A stretch of DNA of 60,000 nucleotides from Apostichopus japonicus (GCF_037975245.1 NC_092573.1:14096001-14156000); one strand, 5' to 3'. Positions 45,166-56,726 are shown, numbered from the stretch's first letter. Notes: generated from the sequence alone by a model not told the origin. Numbers and translations: made by a program.

Positions 45166-45591
45166 TTAATGAAGCGTTCACGAAAATTAACCATTTTACA
45201 GCAGACATAGACATCTTGTAGAGACAATCTCTTGGATGTTCTGTTCCTCTTTGTGTCACATTTGAATGTTGAACTAAGACCAATTGGCTAAATACAATAG
45301 GAGTTTCAGGTACTGCTATGTATAATACTAGTTGGAATGTACTGCTCAGTCGAGATACATCCTGCTTCCCGTATGTGTTACAGTGACGCATCACATAGAA
45401 GAACTTAGCTTACTACACAAAAACCGTCTAATTCATTCGTCACTTCAAACAGTGATAGACGTGAAGCGACAACCTTAATATCCTCCCGGTTGAAGTCAAA
45501 AGCGATAAGCACACTGATCAAGACGGCTAAACCATTACATTCATGATTATACCAGTTCAGCTATAGTTGACCTCCTGTAGTCTGCTTTTCA
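45166..45591 (+). promoter_or_regulatory. Unit C 5' flank, promoter-proximal
   Basis: Colinear with B 21240-21591 and, at its end, with window positions 1-111 of unit A. It includes CCAATTGGCTAAATAC (about 45279) and TATAATAC (about 45321), both conserved with B. Promoter function is inferred from position before exon 1. Confidence 0.5.
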
Positions 45592-45718
45592 ATGAATATG
45601 GTGGACGTAATGACTCTGAATTCAGTTCCTAAATCGATGTTAGCCATGTTCTCTTATAGACTCATTGGTATCTTTCTTGTTACTGTTTGCGTTTGCCAAG
45701 CTCAAGTTATTGACGGAG
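45592..45718 (+). CDS. Unit C exon 1: signal peptide
   Basis: Reads MFSYRLIGIFLVTVCVCQAQ after an 18-residue extension that is also open in unit A; ends VIDG in phase 1 before GTAAGT. The Met at 45646 gives a typical signal peptide with cleavage near CQA-Q. Confidence 0.78.
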
Positions 45719-47771
45719 GTAAGTTGACACTTTTTTCCCCCTTTCCTTTTAAATTAAAATTATTTGTAGAACTGGAATATCAACAGTGAGCACTTAAGCA
45801 CGTTAAACAGATCACTTTTCGGCCTTTTGATTAAGATCATGTGTAGTATATGTTCCCCTTTTAGTGGAATCGTGATACACACCCGTAAAGATGATCACAC
45901 AGTCACAGTCTCGTTGCAAGGGGACTATAGGGTTGAGAGCGGATCAGTCGTTTAGTAGTTTGGTTGTTCGTATACCAGGTTCTTTCCCGGGTGACTTTTC
46001 TTAAAAAGTTAAACAGATCACTAGTAACTGCATGTGTTGAATATGTTCCCCTTGAATGGGAATCGTGATACACATCCTGACGATGATCTCACAGTCTCGA
46101 TGTAAGGGGACTATAGGGGCGGATCAGTCGTTCCGTTGTCTGGTTATGGTGCCCAGGTTCTTTCCTGGGTGACTTTTCTAAAAAACGTACACATTAAGCT
46201 GTTGTGGTACTCATTCGTAATTACACAGAATAAGTTTATAATGTAAGTACATAATTAGTCAACATTGATCTGATAACAGTAGAATCGTTTACAGGAGAGG
46301 AGCTGTTCTTTAATTGAATTCTAATGACGTGATTTTACCGTTCGAACGTCAAAAAAAAAAAAAACGTCGCACCGTTTCCCCCCCCCCCTTAAAAACTGCA
46401 GTTCAATTGCGTCTTATAGCACAGGGCTATAACAGGGGCTACATAGCACATTGACTGTCGGTAATCTACCGTAAAATTACAACACTTTTCTTAACAGTGT
46501 AGTTATGTGTATGTGGTGCTTATGATATGTAGCATAAGTCAAAGGTGCAAGAAAGTGAAAGAAAATAAACGAATTCATTTATACAATTTTCATCTTTCAG
46601 GAAGTCAAAATTCAAATAAATTCCCCGAATATACCGAACAAAGCGTTCAAAAAGATAAATCAAGGCTTTTATAAAAAGCATCAGTAAATTCATATTATAT
46701 GTCATCTTTGTTTTAAAAAAGGATTTGGTTATACTTGTAAAAAATTCAAGTGAAATATCTTTCAACTTTGCAGTTACGGCAAGAGCTAGTCACATACAAT
46801 TAACTAGGTAAACAAGAAGAGACTTTTCAATTATTATTTTATTATTGTATATTATTTTAAATAATACAGGCCTACATGATCGACAAATTCCATCCTCGAC
46901 TTCTAATAGGTGAGGAGATTCTGCATAATCAATAGCGTTAACTAATCACAATCGTGTATATAAGTAAAGGATACTGAGCTAGAGTTTACACTTTCAGTTT
47001 GTAACATATAGGGAGGGGTTAGGGAGGGGTTAGGGAGGGGAGGGGGAGGGGAAATGACATATTTTCATGTACTAATGTGTACAGATACAAAAAGCCACTT
47101 GTAGTACTGTCAGATCAGAATGATATAAACGCAGATAGCTGGATCCAGTTCAATCTTACTTGGAATCCAAAATAACACTTTACTAGTCACAGAAAAGTGT
47201 GTTCGAGTCTGGCTCGCAGCAATGACCAATCATTAAATTGTATATGATAAGTAGTGCAGTATTTAATACATTCCTGTAATGTTAACATGTACTATGCCTT
47301 CTAAATTCGTATAGATATTCGCATCGTGTCAGATAATCCTCGCGAGGGACACGTAGAAGTTTTCTTAGAGGATGAGTGGGGGACTATTTCCACAATCGAA
47401 TTTGATGAGGCTACAACCACGGTGGTCTGCAGACAACAAGGATTTCAAGGTCCGGCAGAATCGATTAAATCCACAGAGCATCTTGGACCCCTCAGCTCAC
47501 CCGAATGGAACATTATGTGTTCTGAGGGGGCAGAGTCAATCCTTGACTGTGACAGAAGTAAAAGGGAGGGTAATGACCAAGTCTTGCCCTACATGAACTT
47601 TACATTTACTTCCTGGAAGCATGACAATGACCTCGGGGTCATCTGTAAAGGTAAGTGTACGAATAGCCACGTCCCCTTGTCTTCTGAATGAGGAATGCTC
47701 TGGGATAAGAAAGAAGATGTATACCATATTGAATTTAGTATTGACAAAATCTTACACGATAACACTATCTT

Positions 47772-47828
<57 letters not shown>

Positions 47829-48429
47829 TAACCCTGGTTACAATATCGAAGTAAATGTATTTGGTTTGAAAATTGGAGGGAGGAGTTCAGTTTCCGTTTC
47901 TAGTTTCTATACATCTTGGGGGAATTTATTGAATAAAATATCGCCTTTTATAAACAACTCATAAGACCAATCACATCAAACTGTTCTGCCGACTACATTG
48001 CGTATGCTCCGATTCGTTTTCTTTTCTTCTTTGTAAGAATGTCAATTAAGGACATCGAGATTTAATTTTCATTATGATACAGAGATGTTTTCTTTTCATT
48101 TTTCTTTTAGTAAAAAAAAGTTCACCGACGAAGATGTTAGTAGTCGATGTGGCATTATCCCTGCTCCTGATTGCTTTCATACTTTTGTTTGCCTATTTGG
48201 CCTACTACTGCGCTAAGCGTGGGAAGACGACTCCGTCGACCACTACAACCACCAACCCCGACCCTTCTTCCAACGATGGCTATTTCACCACTATCGACGC
48301 CCCAAAGGTAAGATTGAATTTCCTGAACGTAAAGAATGAAATTTCTTTTCTTTTCAAAACTGGTGTGTTTCAATCTTAAAATAAGAATCTTGCTGCTGCG
48401 CTCGTAAGTGTATTAATTATTCGACTGTA

Positions 48430-48498
<69 letters not shown>

Positions 48499-50939
48499 AT
48501 GTATCTTCGTCATGACATCTTATAGATGATTTCATGTTCTAACACTACAGGCTAACAGCTATCAGATAAACGTAAGCCAGGTTTTCACTCATCGAAATAA
48601 ACATTTATTATTGTTCCAGTGGTGTGCACAAGGGAAGGGGTGGGCGTGCGTGGGTGGGGGGGGGGAGGCGCAGGTTTCCCCAAAATCCATTGTCAGTCGC
48701 GGCGAATACGTTTAGTATGGAGATTGTTTTTAACCAAATTCAATAAACTTTTTAGCAAAACCTTGTGTTTAGACTTACTGTTTAGCCAGGGGGGTTCCCC
48801 AGACTTCCCCTGTAGGGGACTTGCATTCATCAACCCACCACTACATGCATCATTCGCCTATACGTTCACGCTCCTCCTACCTAAGTCAGAGGACATTTGG
48901 CATTCCCTGCTTACAGCTCCCACCTTTTGAATCGGGTGGGCATGTGACTGAATTAATAGGTTGTGTTAGATACTAATTGATAGGCCAGATTATTTCTATA
49001 ACCAGGTTAATTAATCGAGAAACATCGATCATAAGTTGATTGACCAACTTAATTGATATTTATTAAGGATAACAATGGAGTATGGATGTAAAAGCCTAGC
49101 GCCTTTGTTTTAATCGAGCTGTATGGATCGATGATCAAGTATCTCTCATCGTTTTGATATGATAACAGTTAATTTATAACCAAATATGTCGTATTCTCCT
49201 TTACTTAAGGAACTGCATAATTTATATTACAGTACATATAGCCTACACCTAAGGCTGCTAATACGTTATTTTAATGAGTGTAGCATAATATTAACAAGCA
49301 AAGCACTAGGAGTATTCTGCATTATTTCTATAAGTGACAACACCTATTAACCTTATCGGGTTGTTCCGCTTTAAGCTTGTATGAACACCAAAAAGCTTTC
49401 CATCCGCCCAACTTTCACTTTCGGCAATTGACGGACTCCCTGTGCACTAATCATGAATGATTCATTCACTGCTAGGATCTCTCACAGTTTGTGGCGGGAG
49501 GGAGTGGATGTAGGTGACAAGGTCCACCCCTTCCCTTATACTCCATTCAGATCGTTGTAGGAAGGAATTACATTTACACATCTTGGAGAATAAAATGCAT
49601 ATTTGCTTTCATCGGTTTGCAAACACACTATTTCCCCAAGTTCATCCAATACCAACCCCTCCTGCTGCCCCACTTTCCTCCTCCATAAATGTGTCCCAAT
49701 ATGATTTGACCAAATTTGGACGAAAGGATGTTTCATTAACGGCATCAGATCTTGTGTGCGTATGCCTCTGTAAGGCCTACTGAGCCTCCTTGTTAATTGA
49801 CGTCATTCAGTCAAAGGTTAGAAATAGAACAAGGTGACCATAGTTTTTTTTTCCAGGAGATCCGGGGACATGTTGACATCAAGGGTCAGTAACTATACTG
49901 TACTTTGAAAGAAAGGCATTTTGATGGTCACTCAGCATTTTGGTTGTCTAGGTTTCCAAAATTGTCCCAAGGTTTATTACAGGCTATGAAAATAATCAGC
50001 AATCTGGGATGCCTAGCTTTATCTGTGAGTCATGCATGAAATTTATGTATGTAGCCCAGTTGTAAACAGTCACAGCCCAACTTAAAGTTCAAGCTGAGGA
50101 GGCCAAACAAGGAAACTTGATATTATTCATGGAATTTTAAAAATTTCATGGATATTCCAGGGAAGACACATAAATGCAGGGACTGTCCCCGGAAATCGGG
50201 TACGTGTGGTCATATAGAAGGTCATTAAAACTTTTTTAGCTTTCACAAAACTTACCAAAATGTTTCTTGCAATGTTGGAAAACTGCAGAACTACATTAAG
50301 TTCGCATTACTTATCACAAACCTTATAAAGGTCTCGTGATGAGACTTAAAGTTGTGTTGCAAACTTCTCTTTAACCATAACAACACTGGACTGCACGTAT
50401 TTGATGGACAATTGCCGATGATGTTTTAGTGTCAAAAGTCAGAGATCAAAGGTCATTAAAACCAAAAAACTGGGTTTTCATTTATTTAACAAACAAAAAA
50501 CATGAGTAGCATGAACACTCACGGAAACCACTGATTCCGTCTAATTTATCAGACTTTTAATTTCTACATCTTATTACATTTCAAAGGTCAGTGGATTTTC
50601 AAAGTTAAATAAGGAAATGTGTAGCAAACAGCTCTTAAACTGCAAAGGTCCTGTACTTTAAACTTGGATGGTGGTAAATAGGACATTGTGTTGGCATCGT
50701 ACCGTAAATGGCATACGATAAAATTCTTAGATGAGACCTGCAACTCCCTGGATCGCCTAGTTGTTAATGTTTGCTATTTAAAGTTAATCACAATATTTCT
50801 TCTTCTTCCTTTTTAGCATGAGTACTCTAGGTGTGTGGTGGTAGAAGAAAGGGCATCGAAGGAAGCAGAAGACATCAAGATGAAGGACATGACGATTGTA
50901 GAAGATAAAGAGGTTCATGCATACGCTACTTTTACATAA
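45592..50939 (+). CDS. Unit C: complete SRCR transmembrane receptor
   Basis: The only copy in which every exon is present and open: 45592-45718, 47315-47650, 48111-48307 and 50817-50939, 783 nt or 260 residues from the first ATG (242 from the better signal-peptide Met at 45646). Phases are 1, 1 and 0. Predicted layout: signal peptide, one four-cysteine SRCR domain (about 110 residues), short stalk, single TM helix, Thr/Pro-rich juxtamembrane tail and an acidic C-terminus. A surface recognition receptor is inferred from the fold. The tail lacks the NPxY, ITSM-like and YxNM motifs of unit A, so it probably signals differently. A second last exon at 53827 could replace the one at 50817. Confidence 0.82.
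45797..46190 (+). repeat. Tandem duplication of about 200 bp
   Basis: The block TTAAACAGATCACT ... CCAGGTTCTTTCC(C/T)GGGTGACTTTTCT is present twice in a row. Unit A has it once (about 300-475). Confidence 0.75.
47011..47052 (+). repeat. G-rich tract with TTAGGGAGGGG units
   Basis: Three TTAGGGAGGGG-type units and further G-runs give ten or so G-tracts on the + strand; G-quadruplex formation is possible. Equivalent tract in B at 32243-32311. Confidence 0.75.
47315..47650 (+). CDS. Unit C exon 2: SRCR domain
   Basis: 336 nt, phase 1-1, acceptor TTCGTATAG and donor GTAAGT. It reads RIVSDNPREGHVEVFLEDEW, GTIS, VVCRQQGFQGP, IMCSEGAE, LDCDRSKRE and HDNDLGVICK. Four cysteines, as in B. A sequon NFT (in YMNFTFTSW) is specific to this copy and could be N-glycosylated. 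Confidence 0.87.
47651..48110 (+). other. Unit C intron 2
   Basis: A long (TA)n tract at 47774-47826, no SINE modules (unlike A), and a polypyrimidine acceptor TTTTCTTTTAG. No gene. Confidence 0.7.
47774..47826. repeat. (TA)n microsatellite
   Basis: About 26 TA units; length-variable counterpart of the AT tract at 2423 in A. Confidence 0.95.
48111..48307 (+). CDS. Unit C exon 3: transmembrane helix and Thr/Pro-rich tail
   Basis: 197 nt, phase 1 to 0. Short basic stalk VKKSSPTKM, TM helix ALSLLLIAFILLFAYLAYY, stop-transfer AKRGK, then TTPSTTTTTNPDPSSNDGYF. The NPTY and ETYVTP segments of A and B are absent. Donor GTAAGA. Confidence 0.83.
48308..50816 (+). other. Unit C intron 3
   Basis: A (TA)n tract (48431-48495), a G-rich repeat-like piece (48611-48690), then from about 49440 the conserved intron 3 sequence shared by all units; 49140-50816 is duplicated at 52260-53826. 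No coding exon was found. Confidence 0.55.
48431..48495. repeat. (TA)n microsatellite
   Basis: About 32 uninterrupted TA units early in unit C intron 3. Confidence 0.95.
50817..50939 (+). CDS. Unit C exon 4: cytoplasmic tail
   Basis: 41 codons including stop: HEYSRCVVVEERASKEAED, IKMKDMTIVEDKEVHAYATFT. Acceptor CCTTTTTAG. No ITSM or YxNM match; a Cys replaces Arg compared with B and D. Confidence 0.8.
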   Translation, partial: HEYSRCVVVEERASKEAEDIKMKDMTIVEDKEVHAYATFT

Positions 50940-50974
50940 AGACCAAAATGGCGGACTACCAGTGAAACATATTC

Positions 50975-52060
50975 AATTCAATTTCAATTCTTTATTTCCA
51001 GTATAAATCATTAAAAATTTATAAATAGGAAAATAAATAAAATTATGATAAAGATATAAAATAGTAAATACTAGACAAAACACTGAAAAACAAAATCACA
51101 ACAATGGTTCTAGAGCACCATGCTGTATGAACATGGACGCCCTATAAACAAAAGAATTCCTATAAAGTTCAATCCTGAATCTGGGAGTTATTGCAGCATT
51201 CCTCAAATTGTAGTTTGTCTTATTGCACAGAGAGTTTATTGCACAATGGAGTGGGTGTCCTTCATTTCTTTGGATGTTATTTAGTAGCCTCTCAAATTCC
51301 TTCCTAGCAGCCGTATTAACTTTATCTTTAAGTAGGTTATGATTTAATCCAAAGATTCTCTCACAGTATCTCAGGAAACTTAATAATCTTTTCTTATCTT
51401 TTATTTGGACAAAGTGATACCAGACCGGGACAGCATATATTATATTTGGCAAGATAGAGGCCTCAAACACCCTTTCCCGTATATGGACAGGAAAGTGAGG
51501 AGCAATATACATGAGTGTGGCGACAATGTACCTTCGAAATATGATTTGAAAACGTCAGCTTGTTGTCAATGCAGACTCCTAGATACATTGTACTGGAAGT
51601 ACGTTCAACGGATGTATTGTGAATAATTGTCCTCTCGTCTCTCTTCTCGATTAAACCCCTGTGCTTAATATTGATGTTTTCGAAAACCATTTCCTTACAC
51701 TTCTTTTTGTTGAGAAGTAGGTTCTTCTGGTCGCAAGTGCTAACTATACTAGTGATAAAATCCTGATACTCATGCTGATTTTGCTGGTGGGAGCCTTTGG
51801 TGATATTGCACGATAAAACAGTGTCATCAGCATATTTAATTACTGAGCAATTAGAATTAGAGCGAATGCAATCTGTATAAATAGTAAACAATAGGGCTGA
51901 TAGAGGGCCACCTTGTGGAACTCCTACTCTGATTTCAGAAGTTGTTGTATAGCCTTTGTCTACTTTAACTTGTCTCGACCATCCCTGCATGAAATCCCTA
52001 AGCCAATGAATGAGCCATGGCTCATCGATGAAGTTACACAGGTCATCTAACATCTAACAT
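50975..52060 (-). mobile_element. 5'-truncated LINE, RT C-terminal part
   Basis: On the minus strand, 52053-51463 encodes the RT palm (WLRDFMQGW, GVPQGGPLSALLFTIYTD, IKYADDTVLS, NKKKCKEMVF, YLGVCIDNKL). After a frameshift near 51490 the thumb and C-terminal part follow to 51096 (ASILPNIIYAVPVWYHF). The 3' end is AT-rich with an AATTGAA-type tail at 50970-51000. The catalytic YADD is present but the N-terminal half is missing. Units A and B have continuous sequence here (6160, 35285). Clade not assigned. Confidence 0.8.
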
Positions 52061-52208
52061 CTAGCCATCTAACATATCTAGTTAGAATGGATCTAGTCCT
52101 TTGTACTACATAGGGTTAATCTATAATGATATATATGTTACGTTGGGTTGTAATTTTGACCAAATCATGTTACATTCACACATAATATATAGGCATATAT
52201 ATACATAT

Positions 52209-52245
<37 letters not shown>

Positions 52246-53826
52246 TCGTTTAGTTTATCGTTCTTTGACCATTCATGGTTTTAATATATGATAACAGTTA
52301 ATTTATAAGCATATATGTATAATTTATATTACAGGACATATAGCGTACGAAGCTGCGTATACGTTATATGAGTGTACGTGGCATACTATTAACAGGCACA
52401 GCACAAGGAATATTCTTGATTATTTCTGCTACATGTAACAAAACCTATGATCGGGTTGTTTCGTTTTGAGCTTGTATAAACACCAAAAGATTTCCATCCG
52501 CCCAACTTTCAATTTCGGGCAATTGGCGGTTTCCTGTGCATTAAACATGCATGATTCATTCACTGTTTGGATCTCTGACAGTTGATGGCGCGAGCGAGTG
52601 GGTGTAGGTGACAAGGTCCACCTCTTCAGCTCCGTCCCATTCAGATCGTCGAGGCAAGAAATTAGATTTGCATCGGTTTACAAACAAACTCTTTTCCCCA
52701 GTTCAGCCAATACCAACCCCTTCCCACTGCCCCTACTTTGCTTCTCCACAAATGTCTCCCACAAAAGACGAAAGGATGTTTCATTAACGGCATCAGATCT
52801 GGTGTGCGTATGCCTCTGTAAGGCCTACTGAGCCTCCTTGTTAAATGACGTCATTCAGTCAAGGGTTCACAGAAGAATAAGGTGACTATAGTTTTTTTCC
52901 AGGAGATCCGGGGACATGTGGACATCAAGGGCTAGTATACATACACTGTTCATTGGAAAAAAGGCATTTTGATGGTCACTCAGTAGTTTGATTGTCTGGG
53001 TTTCCAAAATTGCTCCAATGTTAATTACAGGCTATGAAATTTTTTAGCGATCTGGGATGCCTAGCTTTATCTGTGAGACATGCATGGAATGTATGTATGT
53101 AGCCTAGTTGTAAACAGTCACAGCTCAGCCTAAGTTCAAGCTGAGGAGGCCAATCAAGGAAACTTGAAATTATTCATGGTATTTCAAAAAACTTCATGGA
53201 TATTCCAGGGAAGACACATAAATACGGGGCAATTCCGTGGACACTCTTAATCCGGGGACGACGCATGAAATATGGGGACTGTCCCCGGAAATCGGGACGT
53301 CTGGTCAGATAGAAGTTCAGTAAACTATCTTTAGCTTTCACAAAACTTACACAAATGTTTCTTGCCATGTTGGAAAACTGCAGACTTCAAATTGTGTTGC
53401 AAACTTCTCTTTAACCAAAAGAACAGTGGACTGCAAATTTTGATTGACCTTTGCCGTTGACGTTTTAGGGTCAACCGTCAGAGGTCATTAAACCCAGAAC
53501 TTTGGGTTTTTATTTAAAGAAAACCCACTGATTTCTTGTAAGTTATCATACTTTTAATTTCTACATTGTATTACATTTCCAAGATCAGTTGAGTTTCAAA
53601 GTTAACAAAGAAACTGTGTAGCAAACTGCTCTTAAACTGTAAAGGTCTTGCACTTCAAACTTGGTTGGTGGTAAATAGGACATTGCGATGACTTCGTACC
53701 GTCTTTGGTCAAAGTAATGGCATAAGACCAAAATTCGTAGATGAAACCTGCAAATCCCTAAATGGCATCATTGTTAATGTTTGCTATTTAAAGTTAATCA
53801 CAATATTTCTTCTTCTTCCATTTTAG
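52061..53826 (+). repeat. Unit C 3' flank joined to a second copy of intron 3
   Basis: 52070-52200 is the continuation of C's 3' flank (as A 6177-6300). From about 52260 the sequence returns to intron 3 (GATAACAGTTAATTTATAA as at 49163) and runs to the acceptor of a second exon 4. From 52540 on it resembles B (33840-35129) more than C. A (TA)n tract lies at about 52205-52242. Confidence 0.7.
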
Positions 53827-53949
53827 CATGAGTACTCCAGGCGTGTGGTGGTAGAAGAAAGGGCATCGGGGGAAGCAGAAGACATCAAGATGAAGGACAT
53901 GACGATTGTAGAAGATAAAGACGGTTCTACCTACGCTACTTTTGAATAA
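53827..53949 (+). CDS. Duplicate exon 4 (D): alternative cytoplasmic tail
   Basis: 41 codons including stop: HEYSRRVVVEERASGEAED, IKMKDMTIVEDKDGSTYATFE. Preceded by an intact acceptor (TTCTTCTTCCATTTTAG) and in the same phase 0 as the exon at 50817, so it can be spliced to unit C exon 3. No SRCR or TM exon lies between the two tail exons. Its ending is closer to B. Whether it is used cannot be told from the sequence. Confidence 0.7.
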   Translation, partial: HEYSRRVVVEERASGEAEDIKMKDMTIVEDKDGSTYATFE

Positions 53950-56282
53950 AGACAAACCAAAATGGTGGACTACCAGTAAAACATAGCCACCTTGTTTTAC
54001 CATATCTAGTTGGAATGGATATAGTCCATTGTATTGCATACGGTTAGTCTATAATGATATATGTTGTGAAACGGGTTTTAAAAAAAATTTTTTTTAGCTT
54101 GTTAAGTGTCAGTTATATTTGGATATGACCTACGACCGCATAAGAGGTGTTACTTTCTATTGTAGCTATGAACATTAAACTAGCCTTTGGTCAACAACAT
54201 TTGCCTAAAGCTGAATAAGCTAAAGAGGAGGCAAAACTTTCAATTGGCCATCTTTAGTAGTAATAGTAAACTGAATCTATTATCAGCAGACTATTAGTGC
54301 ATGAATAGCCACTTGACGGCATTTATATGAACCACTATAGTTCCTTGTTTTAATGGAGGGAAAGTAGAATCTGTTATTATCAAGTTTTGGTATTTAAACG
54401 GCCTTTCCGCCTTTCCACTTGACAATTTTGATACATTATCCTTGTAGTTTTTATTTTTTTCTTTCTAACCATTTGAAAATTGTCCCCATTCGACATTTTC
54501 TTCTTGTAGAAATCTGGTTTTCCAATAGTTTCTCACCAAAAGCACCGTTTGTTCGAACGCATCAATTTGGTGATTGACGTAGTGCAGGCAAATAGGCAAA
54601 CTTGAGCGACTTGAAGTTAGCACTCCTATTTCCGCAGCAAATACACTCTCGTGTGTACACGCACAGGTGATTGCCTATTATCAATACGTTCATATCGCGA
54701 GCGTATACAGCGTACTATACCATGCCCAGTTGGTATACGTACGTAGCGTTGCACATACTACACTCTCGCACTCAAACCACAGTACATAAACTGTTCTTTG
54801 AAATCGCTGAGATAAAATTCACGGATCAACTTTACAGTAAAAGGAAACTTGAAAAGTATTCGGAACACCGAAATAACTTGGCTGAACCACTTGGCGGAAT
54901 CGATGTCAGGGCAGAACGTAGTACCGAGAAGCTTAGGCTCGCAGAACTGTCCGATTGTAAACGTTAGAGCAGCCTACATGCGAACATTCTTCGCATTGGA
55001 GCTGAACATCGCAATGTAAACAACGAAGAGTCTGCTGTTCAAACTTATCTTGTGTTACACAAAGACCACGAAACCACTGATCTACTACATATATATATGG
55101 CGGCTTAAGGAGTCTTTAAAAGCATATCTAATTTATAAGAAATTTCACCATCAATTAAGGAAGAAATTAAGCTTAATACAAACGCGCTTTTTGTTGTGAT
55201 TACTGTAGGTACTGTATGGAACGTGGGTTATGTCGCAATCTGCATTTGCGAAGATGACGTTTCAATGTCAAACGCAAAGTTAGCGTTCTCATACTTCGAC
55301 AACATGTTTGGAAAATAATTTATCGTTTTTTAAGGTAAATTCTTAGGGCTACCAGACATTCCTTTTAAGCCTAACAAAGAGAGGGTTCTAGTTTTACTCA
55401 GATATGACTAAAACAAAGATGTGATATACTGCTTTTTATCAGATACGTTCGTCGTGTTTTACCGAGGGTGCCGTGCAGGTGTTCTTTTCTCTCGGGTTTC
55501 TTTCAAGACAGCTTTATATTTAGTTACGTTTATCGGTCACCGGCTCTTGTAAAATATAACCTTTCTTTATGTTTTTTTTATATCCAAGAAACATAAGCGT
55601 ATTTTAATAACAACTAATGAATGTTTCCATTAATTTCTATAAAAGACACTTTTCTTGGGGGTTTACGAGTATTAATCATGCAATTCACAAATTTCAAATT
55701 TTCAAACTGATCGATATTGCCTTTGTTATTAAGAATACAACCTGCAGACTAACGGTACACAGTATAGTCAAAACATGGAACAAATTGGTTATAGGATCTA
55801 AATATATTGAATTGAATTTCCATTGAATAATATTGTTAGATTGTTTTTGCCTGAAGTATATTGCACAGCATGTTTTTTGGTGAAATTTTCAAAAAAAAAA
55901 AAAAATACATGGGAAAATTAGGTAAAATTGCAGTTTTATAGTATTTGATAAGCTACTTACAATAGAAAATGACTATATTGACAATAGAAAGAATATTAAA
56001 TATATGTTTATTGATACAAGGACATAGTCTGTCTTTCTTTTTATTGTTTATTCCAAATGTAGCCAAATTGACGCACTACAAAGGTTTTTTGATTACTTGT
56101 GTATAAGCTTAACGTTAGAAGGAAGATGCATAAGCTGTATTCTCCATTGAATTGATTCTTACCACCCAATGACATCTACCTATTCCCTAACATCGGAATG
56201 CAATTGCGATGACCAGGGAAATCAACGTTAATGCTACAAATTAGATGTTTAACAGGAACGTCATATATAACATAGGATTTAA
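53950..56282 (+). other. 3' flank after duplicate tail exon
   Basis: No gene. Nearly identical to B 35253-37625, including the interior and right end of the TTAA MITE (to 55370). It includes the empty counterpart of the A LINE site (about 55590). Confidence 0.6.
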
Positions 56283-56726
56283 AAATAAAATAGAACTGTT
56301 AGCAAACCGCTTATCCACTAAAGAGCCTGTGTAGGAGAATGTGTAAAAGTAAGTTTGCCTGACGTTTCGATCCTAGCAGGATCTTCTGCAAAGGCTAAAT
56401 GACAAGTAACAGTAACAGAAGGGACAAAAAACACGCACAGAATACAGACAGTTAATGAGCATGGTGAACACAAGGAGATAGATGTAAGGGGATTAGTAGA
56501 CAAGGGATGGAGGGAAGAAAGAAAGAAACCAACAAGGGAAGAGGAGAGGTGGGAGATGAACAGTGGAGGGACAAAGAGTGGATAAAGGGACGGGGGGTAG
56601 GGATATAAACTGGAGAAGGACAAAGACAGAAAGGTGTGGAGAAAAAAAGGGTGGAAGAGAGCTATGAGAAGAGGAGTGATGGGGGGGGGGGGAACAAGGG
56701 GAGAAGGAAGGGGGTCAGAAGAAAAG

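Larger units (their letters stand above)
45719..47314 (+). other. Unit C intron 1
   Basis: No gene. It holds a tandem duplication of about 200 bp (45797-46190), homopolymer runs near 46350-46390, a unique stretch from 46200 to 46950, and a G-rich tract (47011-47052). From 47060 it aligns with B before exon 2. Confidence 0.55.

Noticed and set aside
47774-48495. CRISPR-like or satellite array
   Set aside because: These are simple (TA)n microsatellites without spacers.
54671-54967. Open frame of 98 codons downstream of D
   Set aside because: It lies inside the MITE-derived sequence; the near-identical B copy (about 36000-36260) does not keep the frame open.
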